NCBI RefSeq assembly: GCF_000956525.1 | Contig: NZ_JYIW01000018.1 | Location: 87,337 to 151,336, forward strand | DNA: 64,000 bases | Source: Microbacterium oxydans | GTDB lineage: Bacteria > Actinomycetota > Actinomycetes > Actinomycetales > Microbacteriaceae | Reading direction: 5' to 3' | Part shown: in pieces, positions 42,487-51,807 of the stretch | Layout: every line of letters begins with the position of its first letter | How positions within the stretch are numbered: the first letter of the stretch is position 1 | Notes under the pieces: model-generated | The model's database searches: none | What the model saw: the letters and a program-made list of their open reading frames with translations, nothing else | What the model was told of the DNA's origin: nothing | Program-made: the position numbers and the translations under genes

Positions 42487-43873
42487 CCCCACCGGGTGCC
42501 GTGGCCTCGGCATCCGTCGCTTCCGCAGGGTTGCGACGGATGCCGATCCACGACACCGCCCCACCCAGGACGAGCAGTGTCGCCGTCACCCACGCGGCGT
42601 TGTGGAAGCCGTCGAGGTCGAGGGCGCCGCCGACGATCGTCGAGAGCATCGCGACCACCAGCAGCCCGGCGACACGGGAGACCGCGTTGTTCACCGCGGA
42701 GGCGATGCCGGAATGCGACTCGTCGATCGCGCCGAGGATCGCCGAGGTGAGCGGGGCCACCGTGAGCGAGAGCCCGAGACCCATCACGATCATCGCCGGC
42801 AGCACCTGCCACCAGTACGAGAAGTCGGTCGAGACGGTCAGCAGCAGCAGCGTGCCGACGGCCATCAGCAGCGGACCGACCGTCATGAAGATCCGCGGGC
42901 CGAAGCGGCCGGCCCACAGCCCGGCGCGCGAGCTGAGCAGGATCATCAGGATGGTCAACGGCAGACTCGCGAGACCCGCCGCGGTCGCCGAGAGGCCCGC
43001 GCCCTGCTGCAGGTAGACGCCGATCACGAAACCGTTCAGCGAGAGCGCCGCGTAGACGAACAGGGTCGCCAGGTTGCCCCAGCCGAAGTCGCGCACCCGG
43101 AACAGCCAAAGCGGCATGAGGGGCGAGGCCGAGCGCTGCTGGCGGAGCAGGAACCATGCGAAGAGCAGGGCGCCGAGAATGCCGGGCAGCCAGATCGCCG
43201 GTGAGCCCCAACCGAGGTTCGGCTGCTCGATCAGCGCGAACACGACCGCGCCGAGGCCGATCGCGCACAGGGCACCGCTCCACCAGTCGACCTTCACGCC
43301 CCGCGGATGCTCCGGCAGGTGCAGGCGGGCGAGCAGCAGCAGCGTGATGCCGATCGGGACGACGTTGATCAGGAAGACGAAACGCCACGACAGGTAGTCG
43401 ACGAACAGGCCGCCGAGCAGCGGGCCCACGAGCTGGGCGCCGGTGGTGAACGCAGTCCACACGCCGATCGCCCTGGACTGCACGTCGGAGCGCATGGTGG
43501 CGGTGATCAGGGCGAGCGAACTCGGCACGAGCAGCGCACCGGCAGCGCCCTGCGCCGCACGGGAGACGATCAGCATGATCGGATCGATCGAGGCGGCGAC
43601 CGCGATCGAGGCGATGCCGAAGGCGATGAGTCCCACCCGCATCACGACCACGCGGCCGTAGGCGTCGGCGACCGACCCCGCGAGCAGGATCAGCGCGCTC
43701 AGCGTGATCAGATACGCATCGACGACCCACTGCTGCGTCGTGATGCCGCCGCCGAGTTCTCGGCTGATGGCAGGCAGCGCGACGGTCACGACGGTGCCGT
43801 CGAGGAACGTCACGAACGACGCCAGCACGGCGATCGAGATCACGAGCCGCTGCAGCGGGGTGAAGGAGGCCAC
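42479..43873 (-). CDS. DHA2-type MFS transporter
   Basis: A 464-residue transporter with 14 predicted helices. Motif C-like FLDGTVVTVALPAISRELGG follows helix 1, and the loop GSVADAYGRVVVM is the MFS signature. It belongs to the EmrB/QacA drug antiporter group. The start is a GTG at 43873 with CGGGAG upstream; the frame continues upstream but with shadow composition. It converges on the FMN-reductase gene, with which it shares eight bases. Confidence 0.8.
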   Translation of the reverse strand: MASFTPLQRLVISIAVLASFVTFLDGTVVTVALPAISRELGGGITTQQWVVDAYLITLSALILLAGSVADAYGRVVVMRVGLIAFGIASIAVAASIDPIMLIVSRAAQGAAGALLVPSSLALITATMRSDVQSRAIGVWTAFTTGAQLVGPLLGGLFVDYLSWRFVFLINVVPIGITLLLLARLHLPEHPRGVKVDWWSGALCAIGLGAVVFALIEQPNLGWGSPAIWLPGILGALLFAWFLLRQQRSASPLMPLWLFRVRDFGWGNLATLFVYAALSLNGFVIGVYLQQGAGLSATAAGLASLPLTILMILLSSRAGLWAGRFGPRIFMTVGPLLMAVGTLLLLTVSTDFSYWWQVLPAMIVMGLGLSLTVAPLTSAILGAIDESHSGIASAVNNAVSRVAGLLVVAMLSTIVGGALDLDGFHNAAWVTATLLVLGGAVSWIGIRRNPAEATDAEATAPGGVS

Positions 43874-43911
43874 AGCCTGACGATACTCCCGGGGGACGAC
43901 GTCGAGGGTGG

Positions 43912-44994
43912 TCAGTGCTCGTCGTGCGACGAGTGCATGCCATCGCGGTAGAGCCGGCCGAGGCCCGCGACCCCGTCGGACCCGAACGCGGCCCGCTGTC
44001 GATCGGCGCCGGTGCCGTCGCTGCCGATTCGTGCGATCCGATCCTCCACGAAGGCGAGGTCGCCGTGCTCCTCGAGCGCTGGGCGCACGGCGTCGAGCAT
44101 CGCGCCGGCGAGCGTCCGGGCATCCGACACCGCTGCGCTCGCCGGATCGACGAGGCGGGCGTGCATGCCGTGTCGCGCGGCCGTCCACAGCGATGCGTCG
44201 AGCTGGTCGATGCGGACGTGCGAGCCTCGGAGGTCGTCCGTCACGGCGATCGCGCGGGTGAGTGCGGCCGCGAACAGGGTGTCATCCGGATGCAGCTGCG
44301 CGTCGAACACGCGGACCTCGAGCGTCGGGAAGCGATCGGAGACCCTGGCTGCCCACGAGAGCGACGCGGCATCGGCGATGGCGTGCAGCTCGATCAGACG
44401 GTCGACCTGCGAGCGGTAGTCGTCGAGGTCGTGGAACCGCGGTGGGCTCCACGAGGAGGGGAGGCGGCGGATCGCCACACTGCGCCAGCTGGCGAAGCGC
44501 GTGTCGACGCCGTCGGCGAACGGACTGTTACCGGTGAGCGCGAGCAGCACGGGGAGCCAGCCCCGCACCCGGTTGAGCGCCCGGACGCGCTCCTCGTCGT
44601 CGCCGATCTCGACGTGCACGTGCAGACCGTTCACCTCGTGACCGCGAGTGATGTGGGCGAGATGCGAGGCGACATCGTCGTAGTGCGGAGCCGACACGAC
44701 CGTGAGCGATCCGGTGGTCGCGAAGGCGGTGCCGGATGCCGCGGCGATGGCACTGCGCGTGGTGGCGTGCTCGTCCACCAGCCCACGGAGGTGACGCACC
44801 TGCGCTCCGGCCTCCGCGAGCGTGTCGACCGGATCGGTCACGCACTCGACCTGGCAGGTCAGATACTCGGCCAGCACCCTGCCCTGCGACGCCCGGTCGG
44901 CCAGCGACTCGCGGTCCGTATCGCTGATCCCGATGGGCACCAGGGTCGCATCGTCGAGGAAGACGAACTCCTCCTCGATGCCGAAGCGCGCCAT
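43912..44994 (-). CDS. YbdK-type carboxylate-amine ligase (glutamate-cysteine ligase family 2)
   Basis: A 360-residue GCS2-family enzyme starting ARFGIEEEFVFLD, the family hallmark, with NGLHVHVEIGDDEER, LTGNSPFADG and the late TLEVRVFDAQLHPDD. YbdK-type proteins have weak glutamate-cysteine ligase activity; related EgtA makes gamma-glutamylcysteine for ergothioneine. No egt genes are nearby, so a general carboxylate-amine ligase call is safer. Its start lies 10 bases downstream of the 88-residue protein gene's stop on the same strand. Confidence 0.8.
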   Translation of the reverse strand: MARFGIEEEFVFLDDATLVPIGISDTDRESLADRASQGRVLAEYLTCQVECVTDPVDTLAEAGAQVRHLRGLVDEHATTRSAIAAASGTAFATTGSLTVVSAPHYDDVASHLAHITRGHEVNGLHVHVEIGDDEERVRALNRVRGWLPVLLALTGNSPFADGVDTRFASWRSVAIRRLPSSWSPPRFHDLDDYRSQVDRLIELHAIADAASLSWAARVSDRFPTLEVRVFDAQLHPDDTLFAAALTRAIAVTDDLRGSHVRIDQLDASLWTAARHGMHARLVDPASAAVSDARTLAGAMLDAVRPALEEHGDLAFVEDRIARIGSDGTGADRQRAAFGSDGVAGLGRLYRDGMHSSHDEH

Positions 44995-45004
44995 CCGACG
45001 CCGC

Positions 45005-45271
45005 CTAGTGGTTCCGCAGCCGGGAGATGAGCTCCGCCTTGCGGAGCGAGCTGTAACCGGTCAGCCCCAGCTCCTTCGCACGCGGACGAAGCTCGGCGAC
45101 GGTCCAGTCCTCGTAGTCGCCGTGCTCACCGCCGCGGCGTCCGACCGCACTGCGCCCCTCTTTGGCAGCGGCGTTCGAGATGCGTGCGGCCTTCTCCTTC
45201 GACGCGCCGTCATCGCGGAGCTCCTCGTAGAGCTCCGGGTCCTTCAGTGAGTTGTTGCGGCGTCCTGGCAT
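45005..45271 (-). CDS. Small Rho-N/SAP-like protein
   Basis: An 88-residue basic protein. Residues about 1-40 (GRRNNSLKDPELYEELRDDG) match a small conserved actinobacterial family, and the C-terminal YEDWTVAELRPRAKELGLTG then KAELISRLR is a Rho-N/SAP-like helix-extended-loop-helix that binds nucleic acid. AGGAGCGAGATC before the ATG at 45271 fixes the start. It probably associates with DNA or RNA; the role is unknown. Confidence 0.7.
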   Translation of the reverse strand: MPGRRNNSLKDPELYEELRDDGASKEKAARISNAAAKEGRSAVGRRGGEHGDYEDWTVAELRPRAKELGLTGYSSLRKAELISRLRNH

Positions 45272-45395
45272 GATCTCGCTCCTGTTCATCGCATCACAGA
45301 GGTGTCCCCGTCAACCCCCTCTGACGATGCGGCCCCGAGCAATAGCGTGGGGAGTTGCAATCGGGGTGCCCAGCCCCGCTCAGAAGGGAAGACCG

Positions 45396-45560
45396 ATGAA
45401 CATCCTCCTCATCATCGTCATCGTCATCGCCGTGATCCTCGCGATCACCGGCGGACTCGTGCAGTCGCTGCAGTTCCTGCTGTGGGTGGGACTCGTCCTG
45501 CTCGCGATCGCCGTGATCGCCTGGTTGATCCGATCGATCAGCGGCAGCCGCAAGGTCTGA
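45396..45560 (+). CDS. Small hydrophobic two-helix membrane protein
   Basis: A 54-residue protein with two hydrophobic spans (about 3-20 and 26-45) and a basic tail (RSISGSRKV), preceded by AGAAGGGA. Similar short membrane proteins are common in actinobacteria and usually stress-linked, but function is unknown. It ends ten bases before a terminator-like hairpin and is convergent with the CsbD-like gene. Confidence 0.7.
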   Translation: MNILLIIVIVIAVILAITGGLVQSLQFLLWVGLVLLAIAVIAWLIRSISGSRKV

Positions 45561-45569
45561 CCACACACC

Positions 45570-45596
45570 GTGAGGTCCGCGCATCGCGGGCCTCAC
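45570..45596 (+). terminator. Hairpin terminator after the small membrane protein
   Basis: GTGAGG-T-CCGCG pairs with CGCGG-G-CCTCAC across CAT, ten bases after the stop. It is a sequence relative of the hairpin that follows at 45610. Confidence 0.6.
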
Positions 45597-45609
45597 CCCA
45601 GAACACAGT

Positions 45610-45650
45610 CAAGGAGTGAGGCCCGCGCGATGCGTGGGTCTCACTCCTTG
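45610..45650 (-). terminator. Hairpin terminator overlapping the csbD-like stop
   Basis: CAAGGAGTGAG pairs with CTCACTCCTTG (with more pairing inside) over 41 bases. The stop codon and last codons of the CsbD-like gene on the minus strand are within one arm. Confidence 0.6.
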
Positions 45651-45847
45651 AATGCGTCCCGGACGTTCTCGCCGGTCTTCTCGGCGGCATCCTTGACATT
45701 CTCGCCGGCCTGCTTGGCAGACGCCTTCACCTGATCAGCTCGGCCCTCGGCCTCGAGCTTCTCGTTGTCGGTGAGCTTTCCGACGCCCTCCTTGGCCTTG
45801 CCTGCGGCCTTCTCAGCGGCGTTCTTGATGTCATCTGCAGCGCTCAT
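45641..45847 (-). CDS. CsbD-family general stress protein
   Basis: A 68-residue hydrophilic protein of the CsbD family: SAADDIKNAAEKAAGKAKE then GVGKLTDNEKLEAEG is the diagnostic start, with a Lys/Ala/Glu helical tail. Such proteins are induced by general stress. GAGGAGAGGAAG precedes the ATG. Confidence 0.85.
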   Translation of the reverse strand: MSAADDIKNAAEKAAGKAKEGVGKLTDNEKLEAEGRADQVKASAKQAGENVKDAAEKTGENVRDAFKE

Positions 45848-46075
45848 GGCGACTTCCTCTCCTCGAAGGATCGATGGAAGTGCCACTGTTCCATCGCGCC
45901 ATGAATCGGGCCACGGGATTGACAACCGCGAGCCGGCATGAGAACCGGTCGGCGTCGACCGACAGCGTGTTCACCGCACATTCATCTTCTCGTCGCATGG
46001 GTGATCGACCTATGGCTGCGCCCGCCGCGCGATGACCACACTGAGCTATCGCAGACGACGAGAGAACGGTGGGTC
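45848..46075. other. 228-base divergent intergenic region
   Basis: Holds the promoters of the csbD-like gene (left) and the solA-like gene (right). CACTGTTCC and GATTGACA (45915-45928 area) are the only promoter-like words. No repeat or gene is seen. Confidence 0.3.
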
Positions 46076-47200
46076 ATGGAGAGCTTCGAGGTGGCAGTGG
46101 TCGGAATGGGGGCGCTGGGAAGCGCAGCCGCCTATCACCTGGCTCGGCGGGGGGCGCGCGTCGTCGCCTTCGAGCAGTACGAGCTCGGCCATGTCCGCGG
46201 TGCATCGCATGACACCTCCCGCATCGTGCGCACCTCCTACGGTGCACCGGAGTACGTGCGCCTCGCACAGTCGGCCTACCGCGACTGGGAAGACCTGCAG
46301 CAGGAGTCCGGCGAGCGGTTGCTGACGATCACCGGCGGCGTCATCTTCATCCCCACCGACGGCCCGTACTCGGCATCCGACTTCACTGCAGCGCTGACCG
46401 AGTGCGACGTGCCGCACGAGTTGCTGAGCCCGGCCGAGGTGCACGCCCGCTGGCCGCAGTTCACGATCCCCGACAACGTCGAGACCATCTACACGCCGGA
46501 CTCCGGGATCGCGCATGCCTCCCGCACCGTCGCCACCCTGCAGCTTCGCGCCAGGGCGCTCGGCGCCGACATCCGCGACCGCACGGCCGTCGAGGCGATC
46601 GTGCCGGACGGCGATGGCGTGATCGTCCGCACCGCGAACGGCGAGGTGCGGGCCGCGAAGGTCATCGTCGCCGCCGATGCCTGGACCAACGCGCTGCTCG
46701 AGCCGCTCGGCGCCGCCATTCCGCTCGACATCATGCAGGAGCAGGTCACGTACTTCCGGCCCGAGGACCCCACGCCGCTCGGCGCCGACACCCTGCCGGT
46801 CTGGATCTGGGAGGACGACGAGTGCTACTACGGCTTCCCGACCTTCGGCGAGCCGACCATCAAGGCGGCCCGCGATGTCTCGGACAACCGGATGACGCCC
46901 GAGCAGCGCACCTTCGTCCCGTCGCCGGAACTCACCGCCCAGCTCGACGGCTTCGTGCACGGGCTGCTTCCCGGCGCCGGCGCCCAGCTGCGCACCGTCA
47001 CATGCCAGTACGCGCTGACCCCCGACCGTCGCTTCGTGCTCGGGCCGCTGCCGGAGCATCCCGATGTGATCGTCGCCCTGGCCGCGGGCCACGGCTTCAA
47101 GTTCACGCCGGCGTTCGGCCGCATCCTGTCGGAGCTCGCTCTCGACGGAGCGACCTCCGACGACGTGTCCCAGTTCTCCGCCGCCGCTCTGACCCGCTGA
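46076..47200 (+). CDS. solA: N-methyl amino acid oxidase (SolA / monomeric sarcosine oxidase family)
   Basis: A 374-residue flavoenzyme. The FAD-binding motif is VVGMGALGSAAAYHLARRG at the N-terminus. The covalent flavin cysteine is visible as C310 in CQYALTPDRRFVLG, the same place as in N-methyltryptophan oxidase and sarcosine oxidase. It oxidises an N-methyl amino acid with release of formaldehyde and hydrogen peroxide. GAGAGAACGGTGGGTC precedes the ATG. It stands 136 bases before the Dpp-type importer genes and may share their substrate. Confidence 0.85.
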   Translation: MESFEVAVVGMGALGSAAAYHLARRGARVVAFEQYELGHVRGASHDTSRIVRTSYGAPEYVRLAQSAYRDWEDLQQESGERLLTITGGVIFIPTDGPYSASDFTAALTECDVPHELLSPAEVHARWPQFTIPDNVETIYTPDSGIAHASRTVATLQLRARALGADIRDRTAVEAIVPDGDGVIVRTANGEVRAAKVIVAADAWTNALLEPLGAAIPLDIMQEQVTYFRPEDPTPLGADTLPVWIWEDDECYYGFPTFGEPTIKAARDVSDNRMTPEQRTFVPSPELTAQLDGFVHGLLPGAGAQLRTVTCQYALTPDRRFVLGPLPEHPDVIVALAAGHGFKFTPAFGRILSELALDGATSDDVSQFSAAALTR

Positions 47201-47243
47201 TCCGCCGGCTTCCCGCGAGCCGCTCGACATGGAGGTTTCACCC

Positions 47244-47336
47244 ATGAAGCATCTGATCCGCTGGGTCGAGACACCGTTATCGCGCGGCATGCGCCTCGGT
47301 ACCGTGACGAGCATGTCGACGAAGACGGACTGCTGA
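47244..47336 (+). CDS. 30-residue ORF directly before the ABC importer, possible leader peptide
   Basis: The frame begins MKHLIRWVET after a strong GGAGG (spacing about eight bases) and ends in Lys-Thr-Asp-Cys at a TGA that abuts the ATG of the first permease. It uses a TTA leucine codon, which is rare in genomes like this. The position, size and rare codon suggest a translated leader that couples ribosomes into the importer operon; it may also be a small functional protein. Not recognised as a known family. Confidence 0.5.
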   Translation: MKHLIRWVETPLSRGMRLGTVTSMSTKTDC

Positions 47337-48287
47337 ATGGCGCGCTACATCGTCACGCGAGTGCTGTCGTCGCTCTTCGTGCTCGTCGTCCTGTCGGTGC
47401 TGGTCTTCTCGATGGTGCGCATCATCCCCGGCGACCCGCTGGCCGCGTTCGCCGACCCGGCGAACCCCGACCCCGAGGCCCTCGCGGAGCTGCGCACCGA
47501 GCTCGGCCTCGACCAGCCGGCGATCACGCAGTACTTCGTGTGGCTGGGCGGCGTGCTCCGCGGAGACTTCGGCGCCGCGATCACGCTTCCCGGCCAGGTG
47601 TCGGACATGATCGCCAACCGCCTGCCGCTCAGCCTCACGCTCGCCGTCATGGCGACGCTGTTCGGCGTCGTGCTCGGACTGCCGGCCGGCATTCTGGCGG
47701 CGACCCGCTGGCGCCGACCCAGCGACCACATCGTCCGCGGCACCTCGTTCGTGCTGCTGGCCACCCCGCCGTTCGTGCTCGGAGCCGTGCTGATCCTGAT
47801 CAACTCGCTCACCCTGAAGCTCCCGCTGATCGGATACTCGGGGGCCGCGGGCAACCCGGCCAAGGCGATCGGCGTGCTGGTGCTGCCGGCTCTGCTGATC
47901 GGCATCGTGCTCGCGGCGATCATCGCCCGGTACACGAGAGGCACGCTGCTCGACACGCTCGGCCAGGACTTCGTGCGCACGGCGAGGGCGAAGGGGGCGC
48001 CCCCATCGCGACTGGTCGGCCGTCACGCGCTGCGCAACGCGCTCATCCCGGTGACGACCGTCGTGGGCATCGAGCTCGCCGCGCTCGTCGGCGGCACCGT
48101 CGTGATCGAGCAGGTGTTCTCGCTCCCCGGCATGGGGCAGCTGCTGCTCACCGGCATCCGCAGCTCCGACTATCCGATCATCCAGGCGACCGTGCTGCTG
48201 ATCGGCGCGGTCTACGTCGGCATCAACTTCATCGTCGATCTGATCTATCCGCTGATCGACCCCCGAGTGAGGGTACACACGCGATGA
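47337..48287 (+). CDS. Dpp/Opp-type ABC transporter permease 1
   Basis: A 316-residue permease with six helices, DppB type. It begins ARYIVTRVLSSLFVLVVLSV and has the LIPVTTVVGIELAALVGGTVVIE block with the EAA loop at DFVRTARAKGAPPSRLVGRHALRNAL. It follows the 30-residue ORF without a gap and overlaps the second permease gene by four bases. It forms half of the channel of a peptide-like importer. Confidence 0.9.
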   Translation: MARYIVTRVLSSLFVLVVLSVLVFSMVRIIPGDPLAAFADPANPDPEALAELRTELGLDQPAITQYFVWLGGVLRGDFGAAITLPGQVSDMIANRLPLSLTLAVMATLFGVVLGLPAGILAATRWRRPSDHIVRGTSFVLLATPPFVLGAVLILINSLTLKLPLIGYSGAAGNPAKAIGVLVLPALLIGIVLAAIIARYTRGTLLDTLGQDFVRTARAKGAPPSRLVGRHALRNALIPVTTVVGIELAALVGGTVVIEQVFSLPGMGQLLLTGIRSSDYPIIQATVLLIGAVYVGINFIVDLIYPLIDPRVRVHTR

Positions 48288-49255
48288 CTGTCACCCGCGA
48301 ACTCGCCCTGGCCTCCGCTGCCGGCACGCGCCGCCGCCGCCGTCCCAATCTCGGCCCCTCGTTCTGGGCCGGTGCCGGCATCCTCGGCTTCATCCTGCTG
48401 CTCGCCGGCTGGATGTCGCTGTGGCCGCCGTACGACCCGCTCGCCACCGCCGGGCCGGCGATGGCCGGACCATCGGCCTCGAACCTGCTCGGCACCGACA
48501 ACCTCGGTCGCGACACCTTCACCAGGCTGGCGCTCGCCGCCCGTACCAGCCTGCTCATCTCCGGCGCCGGCGCCCTGCTCGGCGCCGTCGTCGGCACCAC
48601 ACTCGGTCTGATCGCCGGCTACGTCGGCGGCTGGGTCGACGCCGTCATCATGCGCGTCGTCGATGCGCTGCTCGCCCTGCCGGCCATCCTCGTCGCCCTG
48701 GTGGTCGGCGTCGTGATCGGCAACGGCGCCTGGCCGCTGATCCTGGCGCTCGGTCTCGTGTTCGCCCCCGGCTTCGCCCGGGTGATGCGGGCTCCGGTGA
48801 TCGCGATGCGCGACCGCGACTTCGTGCTCGCCGCCCGACTCTCGGGCGTGCGGGGCAGCCGCATCGTGGTCGAGCACCTGCTGCCGAACGTGCTCACGCC
48901 GCTGTTCGTGCAATTCGCCTCCGTGGCGTCCCAGATCGTGCTGATCGAGGCGGCGCTCAGCTACCTCGGACAGGGCGTGCAAGCACCCGAGCCGTCGGCC
49001 GGCCGCATGATCAGCGAGTTCACCCGCTTCATGCAGCTGCAGCCGCTCCTGATCATCCTGCCGTCGCTGGTCATCATCCTGCTGTCCGCCGCGTGGAACC
49101 TCCTCGCCGACGGACTGCAGGACTGGCTCGCACCCCGACGGGAACCCGCCTTCTCGCTCGGTCGGCGTCGCGCCGACCGTGTGAAGAAGCACAGCACCAC
49201 CCGAGCGAACAGCATCACCCGAGGCACCACACACACAGAAGAGAGTCAGCTATGA
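48284..49255 (+). CDS. Dpp/Opp-type ABC transporter permease 2
   Basis: A 323-residue DppC-type permease with an Arg-rich N-terminus, LLGTDNLGRDTFTRLALAARTS (the DppC signature) and the EAA loop DFVLAARLSGVRGSRIVVEHLLPN. It has an unusual hydrophilic C-terminal tail (about 295-323). Coupled by overlaps to both neighbours. Confidence 0.9.
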   Translation: MTVTRELALASAAGTRRRRRPNLGPSFWAGAGILGFILLLAGWMSLWPPYDPLATAGPAMAGPSASNLLGTDNLGRDTFTRLALAARTSLLISGAGALLGAVVGTTLGLIAGYVGGWVDAVIMRVVDALLALPAILVALVVGVVIGNGAWPLILALGLVFAPGFARVMRAPVIAMRDRDFVLAARLSGVRGSRIVVEHLLPNVLTPLFVQFASVASQIVLIEAALSYLGQGVQAPEPSAGRMISEFTRFMQLQPLLIILPSLVIILLSAAWNLLADGLQDWLAPRREPAFSLGRRRADRVKKHSTTRANSITRGTTHTEESQL

Positions 49256-50826
49256 AGAAGGCAGTTCTCATGGGCGCGGCGGTCATCGCCGTCGGCGCCC
49301 TGGCGCTCACCGGCTGCGGCACCGACACCGGAGGATCGACCGGCGCAGGGAACGATGGCGAGCCCGTCGCCGGCGGCACCCTGACCTGGGGTGTGCCTGC
49401 CGAGCCCTCCGCCGGTGGCCTCGACCCGATGGTCGCCTCCGCGATCGCAGCCGAGGTCATCGACTCGATCGCCTACGACACGCTGCTCACCCGCGAGAAC
49501 GACGGCACCGTCAACCCGGCGCTCGCCACCGACTGGGAGCAGCCGGACGAGCTCACCTGGGTCTTCCAGCTGCGCGACGACGTCACCTTCGCCGACGGCA
49601 GCCCCTTCGACGCATCCGATGTCGTGTACTCCTTCGAGACGCGCAAGGACGGCGGCACGAACGCCACCTACCTCGTCAACATGGAGAGCGTCGAGGCGAC
49701 CGGCGACCACGAGGTCACCTTCCGCTTCAGCCAGCCGGACGGCACGTTCCTCGACGCGGTCTCGGCACGTCAGACCTTCTTCATCGTGAGCGAGGAGGGC
49801 TACGGCGCGGCATCCGAGGAGGAACGCCAGACGCAGACCTTCGGCACCGGCGCCTTCCAGGTGACCGAGTGGTCGCAGGGCGTCAGCGTGACGCTCGACA
49901 AGAACGAGAAGTACTGGGGAGAGGCCCCGAACCTCGACTCGATCGTCTTCGAGCTGTACCCGGACGAGAGCACCCTGCTCGCCGCCGTGCAGCAGGGCAG
50001 CGTGCAGGCGGCGTCGTTCATCGACGGCAGCCTCGCAGGTCAGGCCGAGTCCGCCGGCTTCACGCTCGGCGACCCGCCCTTCCGCCAGAACCTCGCGATC
50101 TACATCAACCCGGAAGCGGGCCCCCTCGCCGACGTGAACGTGCGCCGCGCCTTCTCGCTCGCGCTCGACCGTCAGGCATTGGTCGACACCGCGATGCTCG
50201 GCAACGCCGGCATCTCGTTCGTGCCGCCGGCCGGCGACCCGGGGGCCCCCGACGCCACGGATCTGCCGTACTACACGCGCGACATCGACGAGGCGAAGAA
50301 GCTGCTCGAGGACGCCGGGCAGCCGAACCCGGAGATCACGCTCAGCTACATGGGAGACGTGGCGCAGTCGCACCACCCGGTCTACGAGATGATGCAGCAG
50401 CAGTTGGCCGAGGCGGGCATCACGCTCAAGCTCGAGGCGACGCCGCTGTCGGAGATCGCACCGATCTTCACCACCGGCGAGTCCTGGACCGACCTCGTCG
50501 CGATCCCGGGCAGCCCGCGAGCATCCGCAGCGTTCTACCTGCAGCCGGTGCTGCTCGAAGGCGGCGTGTACAACCACTGGGACGGCAACCCCGACGCCGA
50601 CAAGGCCCGCGAGCTGCTGACGCAGGCCATGGCGGCGGCGACGCCCGAGGAGTACAACGACCTCATCGACCAGCTCGCCGAGGAGACCGCCGAGCAGGTG
50701 CTCGAGGTCGTGCCCGCAGCCGTGCCGGTGTACTTCGAGGTCTGGGACGCGAACAAGCTCAAGGGCTACGAGAGCGACGCGTTCTACTCCCGGTACAAGC
50801 TCGACTCGGCCTGGTTGTCCGAATGA
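49252..50826 (+). CDS. Substrate-binding lipoprotein of the Dpp-type importer (SBP_bac_5)
   Basis: A 524-residue lipoprotein with signal peptide and lipobox LTGC (Cys about 22). The mature part is a family 5 binding protein: GGTLTWGVPAEPSAGGLDP, then FQLRDDVTFADGSPFDASDVVYS and FQVTEWSQG. This family binds peptides, nickel, sugars or other small amides; the ligand cannot be read. It is overlapped with permease 2. The ATPase genes follow after a structured 118-base gap, which should lower their expression relative to this gene. Confidence 0.9.
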   Translation: MKKAVLMGAAVIAVGALALTGCGTDTGGSTGAGNDGEPVAGGTLTWGVPAEPSAGGLDPMVASAIAAEVIDSIAYDTLLTRENDGTVNPALATDWEQPDELTWVFQLRDDVTFADGSPFDASDVVYSFETRKDGGTNATYLVNMESVEATGDHEVTFRFSQPDGTFLDAVSARQTFFIVSEEGYGAASEEERQTQTFGTGAFQVTEWSQGVSVTLDKNEKYWGEAPNLDSIVFELYPDESTLLAAVQQGSVQAASFIDGSLAGQAESAGFTLGDPPFRQNLAIYINPEAGPLADVNVRRAFSLALDRQALVDTAMLGNAGISFVPPAGDPGAPDATDLPYYTRDIDEAKKLLEDAGQPNPEITLSYMGDVAQSHHPVYEMMQQQLAEAGITLKLEATPLSEIAPIFTTGESWTDLVAIPGSPRASAAFYLQPVLLEGGVYNHWDGNPDADKARELLTQAMAAATPEEYNDLIDQLAEETAEQVLEVVPAAVPVYFEVWDANKLKGYESDAFYSRYKLDSAWLSE

Positions 50827-50944
50827 GCACGCGCCGTGGTGCCTCGCGCGTGCGCACCCCTTCCGTGAGGGGTCACAACACGCCCCTCGCGCGTGCGCTC
50901 GCGCGGCGTGTTCCGACCTCTCACCGGACGGAGCTCGAGCTCGC
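50827..50944. other. Structured intergenic region between binding protein and ATPase genes
   Basis: It contains ACCCC-(8)-GGGGT (50856-50873) and a repeated CCTCGCGCGTGCGC at 50842-50855 and 50885-50898. Such hairpins after a binding-protein gene usually stabilise its message or attenuate the downstream genes. GGACGGAG before 50945 is the ribosome-binding site of the first ATPase gene. Confidence 0.5.
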
Positions 50945-51807
50945 ATGAACGACGTCGACGCGCTCCGGGTCGAAGACCTGTCCATCGCCTACGGGGGTGC
51001 AGCACCCTCGGTGTCCGAGGTGTCGCTCCGCGTGCGCGCCGGGGAGATCGTCGGCGTCATCGGCGAGTCGGGCAGCGGCAAGTCCAGTGTCGCCCTGGCG
51101 ATGATGGGGCTGCTGCCCGACTCCGCGACGGTCACCGCCCGAACGATGACCGTCGCTGGGTCGGAGATGAAGGATGCCTCGGAGCGTGACTGGGGCACCG
51201 TGCGGGGCGTTCGCGCCTCCATGGTGTTCCAGGAACCGATGTCGGCACTGAACCCGTGCATGCGGATCGGCGCGCAGATCGCCGAGGTGCTGCTGATCCA
51301 CGGCGTCGCCGACAAGAGAGCGGCGCGCACGAAGGCCCTCGACATCCTGAAGCTCGTGCGGATGCCGGATGCCGAGCGCCGCATGAACTACTACCCGCAC
51401 CAGCTCTCCGGCGGGCAGCGTCAGCGCGTGGTCATCGCGATCGCGGTGGCCGCCGACCCGACGCTGCTCGTCGCGGATGAGCCGACGACCGCGCTCGACG
51501 TGACCGTGCAGGCGCAGATCCTCGACCTGATCCGCACGCTGCGCGACGAGACCGGGATGGGCGTGCTGTTCATCAGCCACGACCTCGGCGTGATCGGGCA
51601 GCTCTGCGAACGCATCGCGGTCATGTATCGCGGACGGATCGTGGAGTCCGGTACCACGCAGCGCGTGCTCGAGCACCCGCAGCATCCGTACACGAGGGCG
51701 CTGCTGGAGAGCATCCCTCGACCGTCCGTGCCGGTGCGGTCGCCGCTCGCGGTGATCCCGGCGGACAACGACTTCGATCAGGTCCCCGCTGTGCTGGAGG
51801 AGGCATC

